Virus record (IMG/VR): IMGVR_UViG_3300046703_000126
Span: 1 to 35,840 of that record
DNA from: a virus
DNA: 35,840 bases
Direction: 5' to 3' (one strand)
Below are positions 23,075-29,721 of this stretch, in pieces. The notes beneath the pieces are model-generated. The model had not been told where the DNA came from. It did not search any database and saw only the letters and a program-made list of their open reading frames with translations. Every line of letters begins with the position of its first letter. Within the stretch, counting starts at the first letter, position 1. Position numbers and translations under genes: made by a program.

Positions 23075-23398
23075 CTATCCGCACTTTTCAAGCTTTTTCC
23101 TTCTCTTTTTGTATATCTGTCTTTTTATAGTATCTCTTGATAATCCGCTAAATTTCCCCATTTCCGCAATAATACCTTGCCAGCCATATCCAGCCAGCAT
23201 TCCTTTTCTGCCTGTCTCTTTTCGTAGTACCGAATAACACTTCCTGAGTTTTTGTCTTCTCCGCTTTTTGTCCATATTTTCAAGGATAGTAATAACGTTA
23301 TGCCTTGTTATCTTTACCGTTCCTGTTATTTTTCCGCCCGAATTACTTACGTCTTTCAGGCTCTTCGGTAGTTTAAAACGCTTCCCTTTCACGGTCAT
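23075..23398 (-). CDS. helix-turn-helix protein, candidate late regulator
   Basis: 107 residues, very basic. ATG 23398 overlaps the previous stop as TAATG, so this start is preferred over GTG 23413. The C-terminal part YGWQGIIAEMGKFSGLSRDT followed by IKRQIYKKRRKK looks like a helix-turn-helix with a basic recognition helix. It lies at the end of the early block close to the late promoter, the position where many phages keep their late activator. It is AT-rich like the lipoprotein gene beside it. The regulator role is inference. Confidence 0.55.
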   Translation of the reverse strand: MTVKGKRFKLPKSLKDVSNSGGKITGTVKITRHNVITILENMDKKRRRQKLRKCYSVLRKETGRKGMLAGYGWQGIIAEMGKFSGLSRDTIKRQIYKKRRKKLEKCG

Positions 23399-23496
23399 TA
23401 CGGCCACATGCACAGAATAATAATCACACTGACAATAATACCGGTCACAAACCCATAAGCAAAATTCACATCAAAATATGGCTTTATCTTTTTCAT
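23398..23496 (-). CDS. one-helix membrane protein (32 aa)
   Basis: Starts MKKIKPYFDVNFAYGFVTGI with a single membrane helix (about residues 13-30) and ends in MWP. A strong GAGGAGG lies 7 bases before the ATG and both ends overlap the neighbouring genes, so translation is well supported despite the small size. Function unknown. It is one of several tiny membrane proteins in the early region. Confidence 0.65.
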   Translation of the reverse strand: MKKIKPYFDVNFAYGFVTGIIVSVIIILCMWP

Positions 23497-23678
23497 AATT
23501 CGACCTCCTCTTGTATTTCATATTCTTCGCAGAATAAATTTAGATAAGGCGAACAGCTGACTCTTTCCGGTTCTTTATTACGTTTTTTGCAGTAATCTTC
23601 GGCTTTTTTTTCATCCATGAATATTGCTTTTATGAAACTTTCATGGGGTTCGTGACATACGTATACTTTTCTTTTCAC
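23493..23678 (-). CDS. hypothetical protein (61 aa)
   Basis: Starts at a GTG that overlaps the upstream stop (GTGA) and ends in an ATGA overlap. It begins with KRKVYVCHEPHESFIKAIFM and has a charged helix (DEKKAEDYCKKRNKEP) and four cysteines. No family recognised. Its coupling on both sides supports that it is a real gene. Confidence 0.6.
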   Translation of the reverse strand: MKRKVYVCHEPHESFIKAIFMDEKKAEDYCKKRNKEPERVSCSPYLNLFCEEYEIQEEVEL

Positions 23679-23983
23679 GCTTCAACCTCCTCAATAAATT
23701 CTTTCGGCACTTTCTCTTTCTTGTAAGCCGATATCCGGTTTCCGTTTTTATCCGGGATGCCCATTACCACAAATTCAACTTCGACATATCCTTTTCCGCA
23801 GTCCCGGATTATCCGGCGGCCCTGCCCTTTCGCCGCCACCTGGATGACATAGTGCTCTTTCTTTTTCAGATCCCAGTACTTCACAGGCCTGCCGAATTCA
23901 TCCGCCCGGCAGAGGGATTCTTTGAAACGAGTCTTTGTTTTTCCGCCGTGCTTTTTGTGCTCATCGATATTTTCAGTGCTCAT
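23675..23983 (-). CDS. hypothetical protein (102 aa)
   Basis: Starts MSTENIDEHKKHGGKTKTRF with GGGGG 8 bases upstream. Basic N-terminal tail, then a beta-rich part (YWDLKKKEHYVIQVAAKGQG, YVEVEFVVMG) and an acidic end. Overlaps the previous gene by 11 bases. No family recognised. Confidence 0.65.
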   Translation of the reverse strand: MSTENIDEHKKHGGKTKTRFKESLCRADEFGRPVKYWDLKKKEHYVIQVAAKGQGRRIIRDCGKGYVEVEFVVMGIPDKNGNRISAYKKEKVPKEFIEEVEA

Positions 23984-24269
23984 TCAACAATCCCCCTTCC
24001 TTTTCGTTTTGTTTTATATTACAAAAAGACTGCGTGTCGGTGACAAATACCCTGTCGCATGGCAGGGACGGGCATATCACCACGGGCACGCCGCATACTA
24101 CCTCGATGTTCACGCCGTCTTTTAACTCGCTGATCAGCGGCACGGGTACCACAATCACATCCGGCCATGAGCCCGTCCTGCAGGCGTACTCGTCTATCGC
24201 GTCGATAATAGCGGCCTCACTGCGTTCAAAGACTATACCGCGCCGGGTGCCGGCGCCGATTGCGTTCAT
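23973..24269 (-). CDS. hypothetical protein (98 aa)
   Basis: Starts MNAIGAGTRRGIVFERSEAA in a TAATG overlap with the zinc-ribbon gene. A compact alpha/beta pattern: helix (AAIIDAIDEYACR), strand (DVIVVPVPLI), strand (IEVVCGVPVVICP). Cys-x-x-P near the end (CPSLPC). No family recognised. Confidence 0.6.
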   Translation of the reverse strand: MNAIGAGTRRGIVFERSEAAIIDAIDEYACRTGSWPDVIVVPVPLISELKDGVNIEVVCGVPVVICPSLPCDRVFVTDTQSFCNIKQNEKEGGLLNEH

Positions 24270-24634
24270 TACTCACAGTCCTGTACGGCGTTCTTTACTG
24301 CTTCCATGCCGGCCTTCATGCTCGCGGCTTTTTCCCTGAGTTCGTCTGCCCTGGCTGTGAGCTTCTCGGCCTTCGCTTCGAGCTTTTCCGCTTTCTTACC
24401 GGACTTTAAAAGATTTTTGATAAAGCGCTTAGTGTCCTTGTCGAGCCTGCGCGTGTACTTTCTTTTGTGTTTCACGGGTTCTCCTTTTTCACGGCCTAAG
24501 CCGAATTTGTTTTTGCAGTCTTTGCATAGTGACGAAACAACAACCGGTATCTTCCTTCCGTTAAGCTGTTCTTCCGCCTCATGGTCGAGGCGGCACTTCG
24601 GGCAAAGGCATTCAACGTCAATATCAATTCCCAT
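24269..24634 (-). CDS. zinc-ribbon and coiled-coil protein (121 aa)
   Basis: N-terminal metal site: C-P-K-C at about residues 11-14 and C-K-D-C at about 37-40, two CxxC knuckles 23 residues apart, typical of a small zinc ribbon. The C-terminal half is a basic then heptad-like helix (KSGKKAEKLEAKAEKLTARA) likely to dimerise. AAGGGGG lies 6 bases before the ATG. It overlaps the ParB-like gene end. Function unknown; nucleic acid binding is likely. Confidence 0.6.
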   Translation of the reverse strand: MGIDIDVECLCPKCRLDHEAEEQLNGRKIPVVVSSLCKDCKNKFGLGREKGEPVKHKRKYTRRLDKDTKRFIKNLLKSGKKAEKLEAKAEKLTARADELREKAASMKAGMEAVKNAVQDCE

Positions 24635-25922
24635 TTTTAACCCCCTTCGCTTTTCCCTTTTTACCGGAAACTTCCTTCTCCTTGCCTACACATACCTTTT
24701 CAGCGTCCTCCGCTTTAAGATCTAAGACAACCTGTTTTTTGATCTCATTCCAGTCAATACCCAGCCGCGTCAAGAACAGATAGTAGCTCCCGCCATCCTC
24801 AAACGGATCCCCGTTCTCCCATGAATCCCAGTCATTGCCGTATTCGTTATCCGGCGGCTCGGCTCCCTGCAGTAGTATCTCGCAGAGCAAGTCTGCTTTC
24901 TTCAGCATGGGCCCTTTCACGCGCAGTTTGTCAAACGTTAATCCGGGATCACCCGCTTCTTTCTCTGAATACCCGCAGTTCAGCAGGGCAAGTTCAAGAT
25001 CATGGCTGTTGATATTCGATATCACCGCGTCAAACACGAAATCAAAACTGTCCTTGTTTATAAGTTTTGACTTCAAGAACTTTTCTTTTGCGGTCCTGCC
25101 GGCGCGGATGTTCGTTTCCAGTATTACCCTGCGGTTGAACTGCTTCTCCCTGATCTTAGCCCAGCGTTCTTTCTTTCCGCTCTCACTGTGTCCTTCCACA
25201 AGCTTGGCCTTGGGGACGAACTTTATCGCGTCCGGAACGCTGACCAGCTGCTGAATCTGACCGTCCCCGTCGATTGCCAGAACCGGCTGGTATTTTGTGT
25301 CTTTAAGGGCCGACCTCCACGTCGAGGATCCGTATCCTTTTAAGTGATTGTAATCCGTGTTTGCGCTTTCCGCTTCGGCGCCCTGCAGGATCGTCCGCCC
25401 TTCAGCCTTGTACTTTTTTACCAGCCTGTCGCCCTGGGCGGCTTTCTTCTTCTCCCAGCATTTTTTGTCCGTGCACCGGTCTTTGTTGCCTTCGTCCCCG
25501 AACAAATCCCGCTGCGCCGCGGTGTTTTTGAGGCACGTGCTGCAGTCACCGGCTTCCGCCTGCAGGTTCTCAATCACCTGTATTTCGATCACCTGCTGAT
25601 CAGTGAGGTCCATGACTATGACCGGCACTTCCTTCAGGCCGGCCAGCTGCGCCGCGCGATACCTGCGCTCGCCGCACACTATTTCGTATTCGCTGGGTTC
25701 GTCGGTCTGGTCATAACCGCGTCTTACAATCAACGGCTGCAGTATTCCCTTGTCCTTGATACTGGCTGCCAGGTCCTTCAATCCCTGATCATCAAATACT
25801 TTTCGCGGGTTCGTGCTGCTCGGACAAAGATTCTCGAGCTTGTGCATTTCAAACGCGCCCTGCTTCAGCATAGCGGGCGGTACTGCCTTTCCTGTTTCCT
25901 TTTCCACCACGTTCTTTTTCAT
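24624..25922 (-). CDS. ParB-like protein, internal-start product
   Basis: Same frame as the fusion protein at 24624-26384 but starting at ATG 25922 (MKKNVVEKETGKAVPPAM), 7 bases after a perfect AGGAGG. The product of 432 residues holds the complete ParB/Spo0J-type N-terminal domain and DNA-binding region. The strength of the internal ribosome site makes separate synthesis likely, or shows that two genes became fused by loss of a stop. Confidence 0.55.
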   Translation of the reverse strand: MKKNVVEKETGKAVPPAMLKQGAFEMHKLENLCPSSTNPRKVFDDQGLKDLAASIKDKGILQPLIVRRGYDQTDEPSEYEIVCGERRYRAAQLAGLKEVPVIVMDLTDQQVIEIQVIENLQAEAGDCSTCLKNTAAQRDLFGDEGNKDRCTDKKCWEKKKAAQGDRLVKKYKAEGRTILQGAEAESANTDYNHLKGYGSSTWRSALKDTKYQPVLAIDGDGQIQQLVSVPDAIKFVPKAKLVEGHSESGKKERWAKIREKQFNRRVILETNIRAGRTAKEKFLKSKLINKDSFDFVFDAVISNINSHDLELALLNCGYSEKEAGDPGLTFDKLRVKGPMLKKADLLCEILLQGAEPPDNEYGNDWDSWENGDPFEDGGSYYLFLTRLGIDWNEIKKQVVLDLKAEDAEKVCVGKEKEVSGKKGKAKGVKNGN

Positions 25923-26384
25923 TTCAAAGCCTCCTGTTTTATTATTAAAAATCCGAGTTAAGTCTTCCAAATCGCCCCTTCCGTCCGCCATGAGCCGCAT
26001 TACATCGTAGTCGCCCGGGTTCTGCGTGCCGGTGATATAAAGCAACTTTCCCGCGCCTTTTGCGTACCCGGCTTCCATGTGCGCCGAGTTGCCGCACGGC
26101 AAAAGCATTACCACGCAGTCAGACCACTCCACCGCGGCTATATCGTTTTCATACGCTTTCACCGCGAGCGGCATGTCCTCAAGCATTGCTTGAGTTATAT
26201 CGGACGGTTTTTTATCGTGCCATGCCAGCGTTTCCCTTTTTAAAAACTCATCCATACTAAAAACATGCGCGTTGCTTTTCGGGTCTGTGAAGTCATAGAC
26301 CTCGTGCCCATGCGTCCTCAACAGTTCTGCCAGCGTTCGGCATGCGAAGGCGTTCTTCCAGCTTGTGGCGATATATATTTTCAT
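24624..26384 (-). CDS. deoxyribosyltransferase-like domain fused to ParB-like protein
   Basis: 586 residues from ATG 26384, which has AGGGGG upstream and an ATGA overlap; an ATG 39 bases further up is rejected. Residues 1-154 resemble nucleoside 2-deoxyribosyltransferases: start KIYIATSW, a GHEVYDF strand, and the catalytic-region pattern LPCGNSAHMEAGYAKGAGK. From 155 the ParB domain follows: LCPSSTNPRKVFDDQGLKDL, GILQPLIVRR, CGERRYRAAQLAGLKEVP and VIENLQ, then a cysteine-rich block (CSTC, C, C) and a long helical tail. ParB-like proteins bind specific DNA and may use CTP. The domain combination is uncommon. Function in this phage is unknown. Confidence 0.75.
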   Translation of the reverse strand: MKIYIATSWKNAFACRTLAELLRTHGHEVYDFTDPKSNAHVFSMDEFLKRETLAWHDKKPSDITQAMLEDMPLAVKAYENDIAAVEWSDCVVMLLPCGNSAHMEAGYAKGAGKLLYITGTQNPGDYDVMRLMADGRGDLEDLTRIFNNKTGGFEMKKNVVEKETGKAVPPAMLKQGAFEMHKLENLCPSSTNPRKVFDDQGLKDLAASIKDKGILQPLIVRRGYDQTDEPSEYEIVCGERRYRAAQLAGLKEVPVIVMDLTDQQVIEIQVIENLQAEAGDCSTCLKNTAAQRDLFGDEGNKDRCTDKKCWEKKKAAQGDRLVKKYKAEGRTILQGAEAESANTDYNHLKGYGSSTWRSALKDTKYQPVLAIDGDGQIQQLVSVPDAIKFVPKAKLVEGHSESGKKERWAKIREKQFNRRVILETNIRAGRTAKEKFLKSKLINKDSFDFVFDAVISNINSHDLELALLNCGYSEKEAGDPGLTFDKLRVKGPMLKKADLLCEILLQGAEPPDNEYGNDWDSWENGDPFEDGGSYYLFLTRLGIDWNEIKKQVVLDLKAEDAEKVCVGKEKEVSGKKGKAKGVKNGN

Positions 26385-26467
26385 TTCATCCCCCTTCCCG
26401 CGTAAAAACCAATCATAAGACATGCTGCGATTAAAGCCCCTACTTTAAAAAATGTTAGTTCGATCAT
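26381..26467 (-). CDS. one-helix membrane protein (28 aa)
   Basis: MIELTFFKVGALIAACLMIG followed by FYAGRGMK: nearly the whole protein is one membrane helix with a basic end. Both stop and start overlap neighbours as ATGA. Its last codons carry the ribosome binding site of the ParB-fusion gene, so part of its role may be translational coupling. Confidence 0.55.
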   Translation of the reverse strand: MIELTFFKVGALIAACLMIGFYAGRGMK

Positions 26468-26682
26468 TTCTTTTCACACTCCTTATCCGCAGGGGACAGT
26501 TCAAATTCCCTGAACGCTGCTTCTATCTTTCCCTTCAATAAATCGAACGCGCCTTCTCCATAGGCCAGTGATTTTCCTGACATTTGTCTCATTGCATTTT
26601 CGGCATTCATTCCTTGCATGTCTATTTCAATTACTAAAAACTCCTTCAAAAACTTGGCATAAGCGTAATTTCTTTGCCTCAT
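26464..26682 (-). CDS. hypothetical protein (72 aa)
   Basis: Starts MRQRNYAYAKFLKEFLVIEI in an ATGA overlap with the upstream gene and ends in another. Mainly helical with a mid-part NAENAMRQMSGKSLAYGEGA. No family recognised. AT-richer DNA than the ParB-fusion gene. Confidence 0.6.
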   Translation of the reverse strand: MRQRNYAYAKFLKEFLVIEIDMQGMNAENAMRQMSGKSLAYGEGAFDLLKGKIEAAFREFELSPADKECEKK

Positions 26683-26906
26683 TTTTTCTCCTTTGTATAT
26701 CCTATTTTTTTTACCTTATATGGTTCAAGTCTACTCTCGGTCAACCATTGCGCGACTACGGGAATGCCAGAAATCAAACATTCAGGCTCTACCTGACACT
26801 TGGTTTCTTCGTAAAGATAAAAACAACGGCCCGTTACTATTCCAGCAAAACCGCTGACTTTATCCATGACGCGCTGCCGAGTCCTCCGGTTATCGAAATA
26901 TGGCAA
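26679..26906 (-). CDS. hypothetical protein (up to 75 aa; start uncertain)
   Basis: The frame opens at a TTG (26906); the first ATG is at 26867 (MDKVSGFAGIVTGRCFYLYE). Neither has a well-placed ribosome site, and both overlap the upstream zinc-ribbon gene. Contains three cysteines (two as CQVEPEC) and a hydrophobic-beta part. It ends with an ATGA overlap to the next gene, which favours it being real. Function unknown. Confidence 0.5.
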   Translation of the reverse strand: MPYFDNRRTRQRVMDKVSGFAGIVTGRCFYLYEETKCQVEPECLISGIPVVAQWLTESRLEPYKVKKIGYTKEKK

Positions 26907-27034
26907 AGGTCGCAGTAAAGACCTTCCTGTAAATGCGTGCAGTCTTCACAATGTTTTTCTTCCGGCTCCAGCAGCGCGTCCGCCTTGCGCTCGAGCTCGG
27001 CGTCCTTTCCGTGGTTGTCAAAACAGCCGCTCAT
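26837..27034 (-). CDS. small CxxC zinc-binding protein (65 aa)
   Basis: Starts MSGCFDNHGKDAELERKADA in an ATGA overlap. Two CxxC pairs (CEDC and CDLC, 10 residues between) make a compact zinc knuckle. Probably a small nucleic acid or protein adaptor. No named family. Confidence 0.6.
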   Translation of the reverse strand: MSGCFDNHGKDAELERKADALLEPEEKHCEDCTHLQEGLYCDLCHISITGGLGSASWIKSAVLLE

Positions 27035-27354
27035 ACTTTCGCCAACTTTTCTTTTGGTATCTCGTTCCAGCCGTTGCCGTCTTCCGTCCAGTTGTCTATG
27101 CCGGTTATTCTCCGGGGTTGTTCCGGCAGGTTCTTCGGGTTATGCTTATCTTTTATCAGCACGCACTCCTTCGCGTAGTGAAAATCCTTTTCACATTCGT
27201 AACACCAAATATGGTCATTGAATTCACTAAATTCAAGGTTCGCGTGTCCTTCCGGGCAACGGTAGCCGAGTTCCTGCGGCGCAAACAGCGGCGTTGCTCC
27301 CGCGTTCTTGCGTTTGCCGTATTTTTTAAATATTACTTCTTCGCGTTCGGTCAT
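27031..27354 (-). CDS. zinc-ribbon protein (107 aa)
   Basis: Starts at ATG 27354 (MTEREEVIFKKYGKRKNAGA); a TTG seven codons up is less likely. A metal site is visible as YRCPEGH followed by WCYEC about 18 residues on. The C-terminal part is charged with Asn/Pro-rich turns (KHNPKNLPEQPRRITGIDNW). Lies in the cluster of small zinc proteins. Function unknown. Confidence 0.6.
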   Translation of the reverse strand: MTEREEVIFKKYGKRKNAGATPLFAPQELGYRCPEGHANLEFSEFNDHIWCYECEKDFHYAKECVLIKDKHNPKNLPEQPRRITGIDNWTEDGNGWNEIPKEKLAKV

Positions 27355-27358
27355 GGCT

Positions 27359-27529
27359 TCACCGCTTCCTGTCAATCGCCGCCTTCGCCTCGGCTAGTTC
27401 GGCCTCCAGTTTCGCAATGTCCTTTAGCTTTATTTCGTTTGACAGTTTTTTATCTGCCACGTCTTCCTCCAAACATTTGATTTTTATTTCCTTTCTTAAA
27501 TCTTCATCAATCTTTATTATTTTGTTCAC
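27359..27529 (-). CDS. small coiled-coil protein (56 aa)
   Basis: The favoured start is a GTG at 27529 that overlaps the upstream stop (GTGA) with AGG 6 bases before it. The protein (MNKIIKIDEDLRKEIKIKCL onwards) is almost all charged helix, ending AELAEAKAAIDRKR, and is likely a coiled coil. Longer alternatives from TTG or ATG further upstream would cover another better gene. Confidence 0.5.
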   Translation of the reverse strand: MNKIIKIDEDLRKEIKIKCLEEDVADKKLSNEIKLKDIAKLEAELAEAKAAIDRKR

Positions 27530-27672
27530 TTCACACCTTCTTTCTGCTTTTCGCAAAGCGTCTCTACCGACTCGCTCCATGACCGCCGGTTCCAAAAGCA
27601 GTACCGCGCCCCCAGCCGCTTTACATACTCGGCCCTCAGCGCAGGGTCATTCCTGCCACTCTCTGGGGTCAT
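27526..27672 (-). CDS. small hypothetical protein (48 aa)
   Basis: Starts MTPESGRNDPALRAEYVKRL and continues GARYCFWNRRSWSESVETLC. It overlaps the end of the membrane protein gene by 26 bases in another frame and the next gene by GTGA. The R-Y-C and W-x-x-x-V spacing resembles the end of some phage transglycosylase-like domains, so it may be the displaced C-terminus of the upstream gene. Ribosome site weak. Confidence 0.45.
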   Translation of the reverse strand: MTPESGRNDPALRAEYVKRLGARYCFWNRRSWSESVETLCEKQKEGVK

Positions 27673-28003
27673 GGTCTTTAATGCCCGTTCCGAGGTTCTC
27701 GTGTATCTGCACCGCGTTTAAAAGCTCAACCGGCACACCCAGTTCCTTGCTTACAAATTCGTACTCATGGTTTATTGCCCTTAGCTTGCCGACATTCTTT
27801 CCGTTCGCGACTGTGTACTTTGAGAACGCGCCTTTTAAATATTCGTTTTCCTGTAACGCTTTTGAGTACGCGAACGCGCACCCCCTGATAATTAAAATAA
27901 TAGCGGTCACTACCAGCAGGACAATCACAAATAACTTAACTCGAGCCGCTTCCTTGGCCTCTTCCTCTTTTTGAAACATCCCGTGGTAATGACTGTGTTT
28001 CAT
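27647..28003 (-). CDS. single-pass membrane protein, possibly lysozyme-like remnant (118 aa)
   Basis: AAGGAGC lies 7 bases before ATG. A charged N-tail (HSHYHGMFQKEEEAKEAAR) is followed by one membrane helix (about 23-41) and an outside or periplasmic part ending with KELGVPVELLNAVQIHENLG. That last part looks like the start of a soluble transglycosylase fold (GVPxxLLxAIxxHE), with Glu as possible catalytic residue, but the domain stops early. The next gene may hold its C-terminal part in another frame. Function uncertain. Confidence 0.55.
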   Translation of the reverse strand: MKHSHYHGMFQKEEEAKEAARVKLFVIVLLVVTAIILIIRGCAFAYSKALQENEYLKGAFSKYTVANGKNVGKLRAINHEYEFVSKELGVPVELLNAVQIHENLGTGIKDHDPREWQE

Positions 28004-28021
28004 TTATGCTGCTCCTTTTTT

Positions 28022-28249
28022 TTATTCTAATTTCCAGTTTTTCTTAAACGCTTTTATCGCGTCTTCCATGTTCTCGCCTGTGCCCATGGCGTCAGAATTC
28101 ATTATCCGCAGATTGCCGTCTTCAAGCTCGCGTATTTCGACATCATGGATTACTTCCGGCACTGATACAACAACATCGGTGTGCCCTATCACTTTCCCGT
28201 TCGGGTCCGGCAGTCCTGGTAAAACTTCCTGCTTGTTTTTTTTTGTCAT
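28022..28249 (-). CDS. hypothetical protein (75 aa)
   Basis: Starts MTKKNKQEVLPGLPDPNGKV; contains a repeated-strand pattern (HTDVVVSVPEVIHDVEIREL) and an acidic helix near the end (GENMEDAIKAFKKNWKLE). No family recognised. One base separates its ATG from the RusA gene stop. Confidence 0.6.
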   Translation of the reverse strand: MTKKNKQEVLPGLPDPNGKVIGHTDVVVSVPEVIHDVEIRELEDGNLRIMNSDAMGTGENMEDAIKAFKKNWKLE

Positions 28250-28250
28250 G

Positions 28251-28685
28251 TTATTTTTCTCCTTTCTCTTCGTACGTCATTGATATTTCTATTCTCGGTG
28301 TGTCGCTGTATCTCTTTTTCATGGTCAACGACACTATCTGTGCATCGTCCTGCCAGAACAGCCCATTCATGGAATCGCAGACGAGCTTGACGTTGTTATC
28401 GATGTCCGGCCGCGTTGTAGGATTCAGCCGGCCGTCGAGCGCGTCTATCTTTGCCCGCTTCGACATGCTCTTTTTTAGCCCACGGTAAAAACCGACATCG
28501 AGCGATATCTCTCCGGTTATGAGCGTCTTCGGGCTGAATTTTATGGCCTGTGATTTAAAATCTTCCTCAGCTGCTGCGGTCTTCTTTGGCGTGTACGTGC
28601 CGACATATCCGGCCTTTGCCCTGAAAAACTTTGGACGCCCTTTCGCGACCGGCTCGCCGTAATAAACAAACTTAATTTCCTTCAT
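28251..28685 (-). CDS. rusA: RusA-type Holliday junction resolvase
   Basis: 144 residues, normal for the family. GEPVAKGRPK near the N-terminus and the catalytic block RPDIDNNVKLVCDSMNGLFW then QDDAQIV are family signatures; Asp94, Asp96 and Asp113/114 are the metal-binding acids and Lys100 is at the place of the conserved lysine. It cuts four-way junctions during recombination-dependent replication, removing branches before packaging. Coupled by ATGA to the zinc-ribbon gene. Confidence 0.9.
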   Translation of the reverse strand: MKEIKFVYYGEPVAKGRPKFFRAKAGYVGTYTPKKTAAAEEDFKSQAIKFSPKTLITGEISLDVGFYRGLKKSMSKRAKIDALDGRLNPTTRPDIDNNVKLVCDSMNGLFWQDDAQIVSLTMKKRYSDTPRIEISMTYEEKGEK

Positions 28686-28846
28686 GTTTTCCTCCTGCTA
28701 TTTTCTTGTTCTGCGGCTTTTTGTAAAAATTCATTTGAAAAAGTATTTCCCTCTCCTGCGAAACGCTCTATTATTACCGCTTCCTCTTGGCAGTTAGGAC
28801 ACAAACCATTGCTTAATTTTGTGCCACAGTCTTCGCAATAACTCAT
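28682..28846 (-). CDS. small zinc-ribbon protein (54 aa)
   Basis: ATG 28846 (MSYCEDCGTKLSNGLCPNCQ) has GGAGG 7 bases before it and overlaps the helicase loader stop (ATGA), so it is preferred over a start at 28897. CEDC and CPNC, 9 residues apart, give a rubredoxin-like knuckle. The rest is polar helix. Function unknown. Confidence 0.65.
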   Translation of the reverse strand: MSYCEDCGTKLSNGLCPNCQEEAVIIERFAGEGNTFSNEFLQKAAEQENSRRKT

Positions 28847-29721
28847 TTTTTGCCCTCCACAGGAAACAAACTCGGCGCCGTTCCACGCGGAACCCACGCG
28901 GCCCAGTCGAACTCAAAAATATACGAGCGTTGCAGTCTGCGCTGTATTGATGTGTCATCTTTACCTGACGCGTACTTCGGAGTGAATAACTGTAACAGCT
29001 CGTCTATCGTCAGGTTCGTCATGAGGATTGTCTGCTTGTTGTTCTCGTGTCTCTCATCGAGCAAGTCAAATATAGTGTCCTGAAAAAACTTCTTTTCCGA
29101 TGTCCTACCCAGCTCATTCAGTATGAGCAGGTCCACTGCTTCGAGATCCCGGAGTTTCTGTACTTTTTCAACCGCAGACATGGATATCTGTTCATCCATG
29201 AGCCGTTTTGTTTTCCAAAGCACGGCTGACTGACCGGCGGCGAGCCGCTCCCGGATCACAGCGGCCGCCAGGTGGTTCTTGCCCGTGCCGGTCTTACCAC
29301 AAAATATAAACCAGTTTTTTTTATCCGTTTTCAACTGTTCGACATACCTCCGTTGTTTCTCGTCTGTTATCTCATAGCTGTCGAAAGTGCACCCTCTGTG
29401 CATCTCGGCCACGTTCGCCGCCATGAGCTTCCGTGCCCACTCCAAGGCCTCGTACTTCTCTTTTTCATCGGCCCTGGCTTTATTAACCGCCGACAGCTGC
29501 GCGTCAGCTTTTGTTATCTGTGCGGGGGTCATGTGCTTATTGACATCTGCTCCGAATTTTTCAAGATATATCCGGTATTTGTATTCCTCTTCAAACGGGT
29601 CAAGCTGCCCGAACGCCCGCGGGATCTCGTCCGCTTCCCTTGCCTGGAATTCCTTGACAGCCTTTTTAAATTCATTCGTTCCCGGCAGGGCGTCTATCTC
29701 TTTGTCTTCAAGCATATTCAT
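28843..29721 (-). CDS. DnaC/IstB-like helicase loader
   Basis: 292 residues. AAA+ ATPase core: Walker A GKTGTGKNH near residue 141, Walker B LLILNELGRT near 195 (Asn-Glu in place of the more usual Asp-Asp), and a sensor-like TILMTNLTIDEL. The N-terminal 100 residues are charged helices that could bind the host helicase. It follows the initiator gene with an ATGA overlap, the standard pair (O/P-like) for loading the host replicative helicase at the phage origin. Confidence 0.85.
   Translation of the reverse strand: MNMLEDKEIDALPGTNEFKKAVKEFQAREADEIPRAFGQLDPFEEEYKYRIYLEKFGADVNKHMTPAQITKADAQLSAVNKARADEKEKYEALEWARKLMAANVAEMHRGCTFDSYEITDEKQRRYVEQLKTDKKNWFIFCGKTGTGKNHLAAAVIRERLAAGQSAVLWKTKRLMDEQISMSAVEKVQKLRDLEAVDLLILNELGRTSEKKFFQDTIFDLLDERHENNKQTILMTNLTIDELLQLFTPKYASGKDDTSIQRRLQRSYIFEFDWAAWVPRGTAPSLFPVEGKK

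Noticed and set aside
26866-27480. Long plus-strand frame of about 200 codons
   Set aside because: It runs opposite to a chain of overlapping minus-strand genes with good starts and has an implausible residue composition; the same applies to all plus-strand frames in the window.
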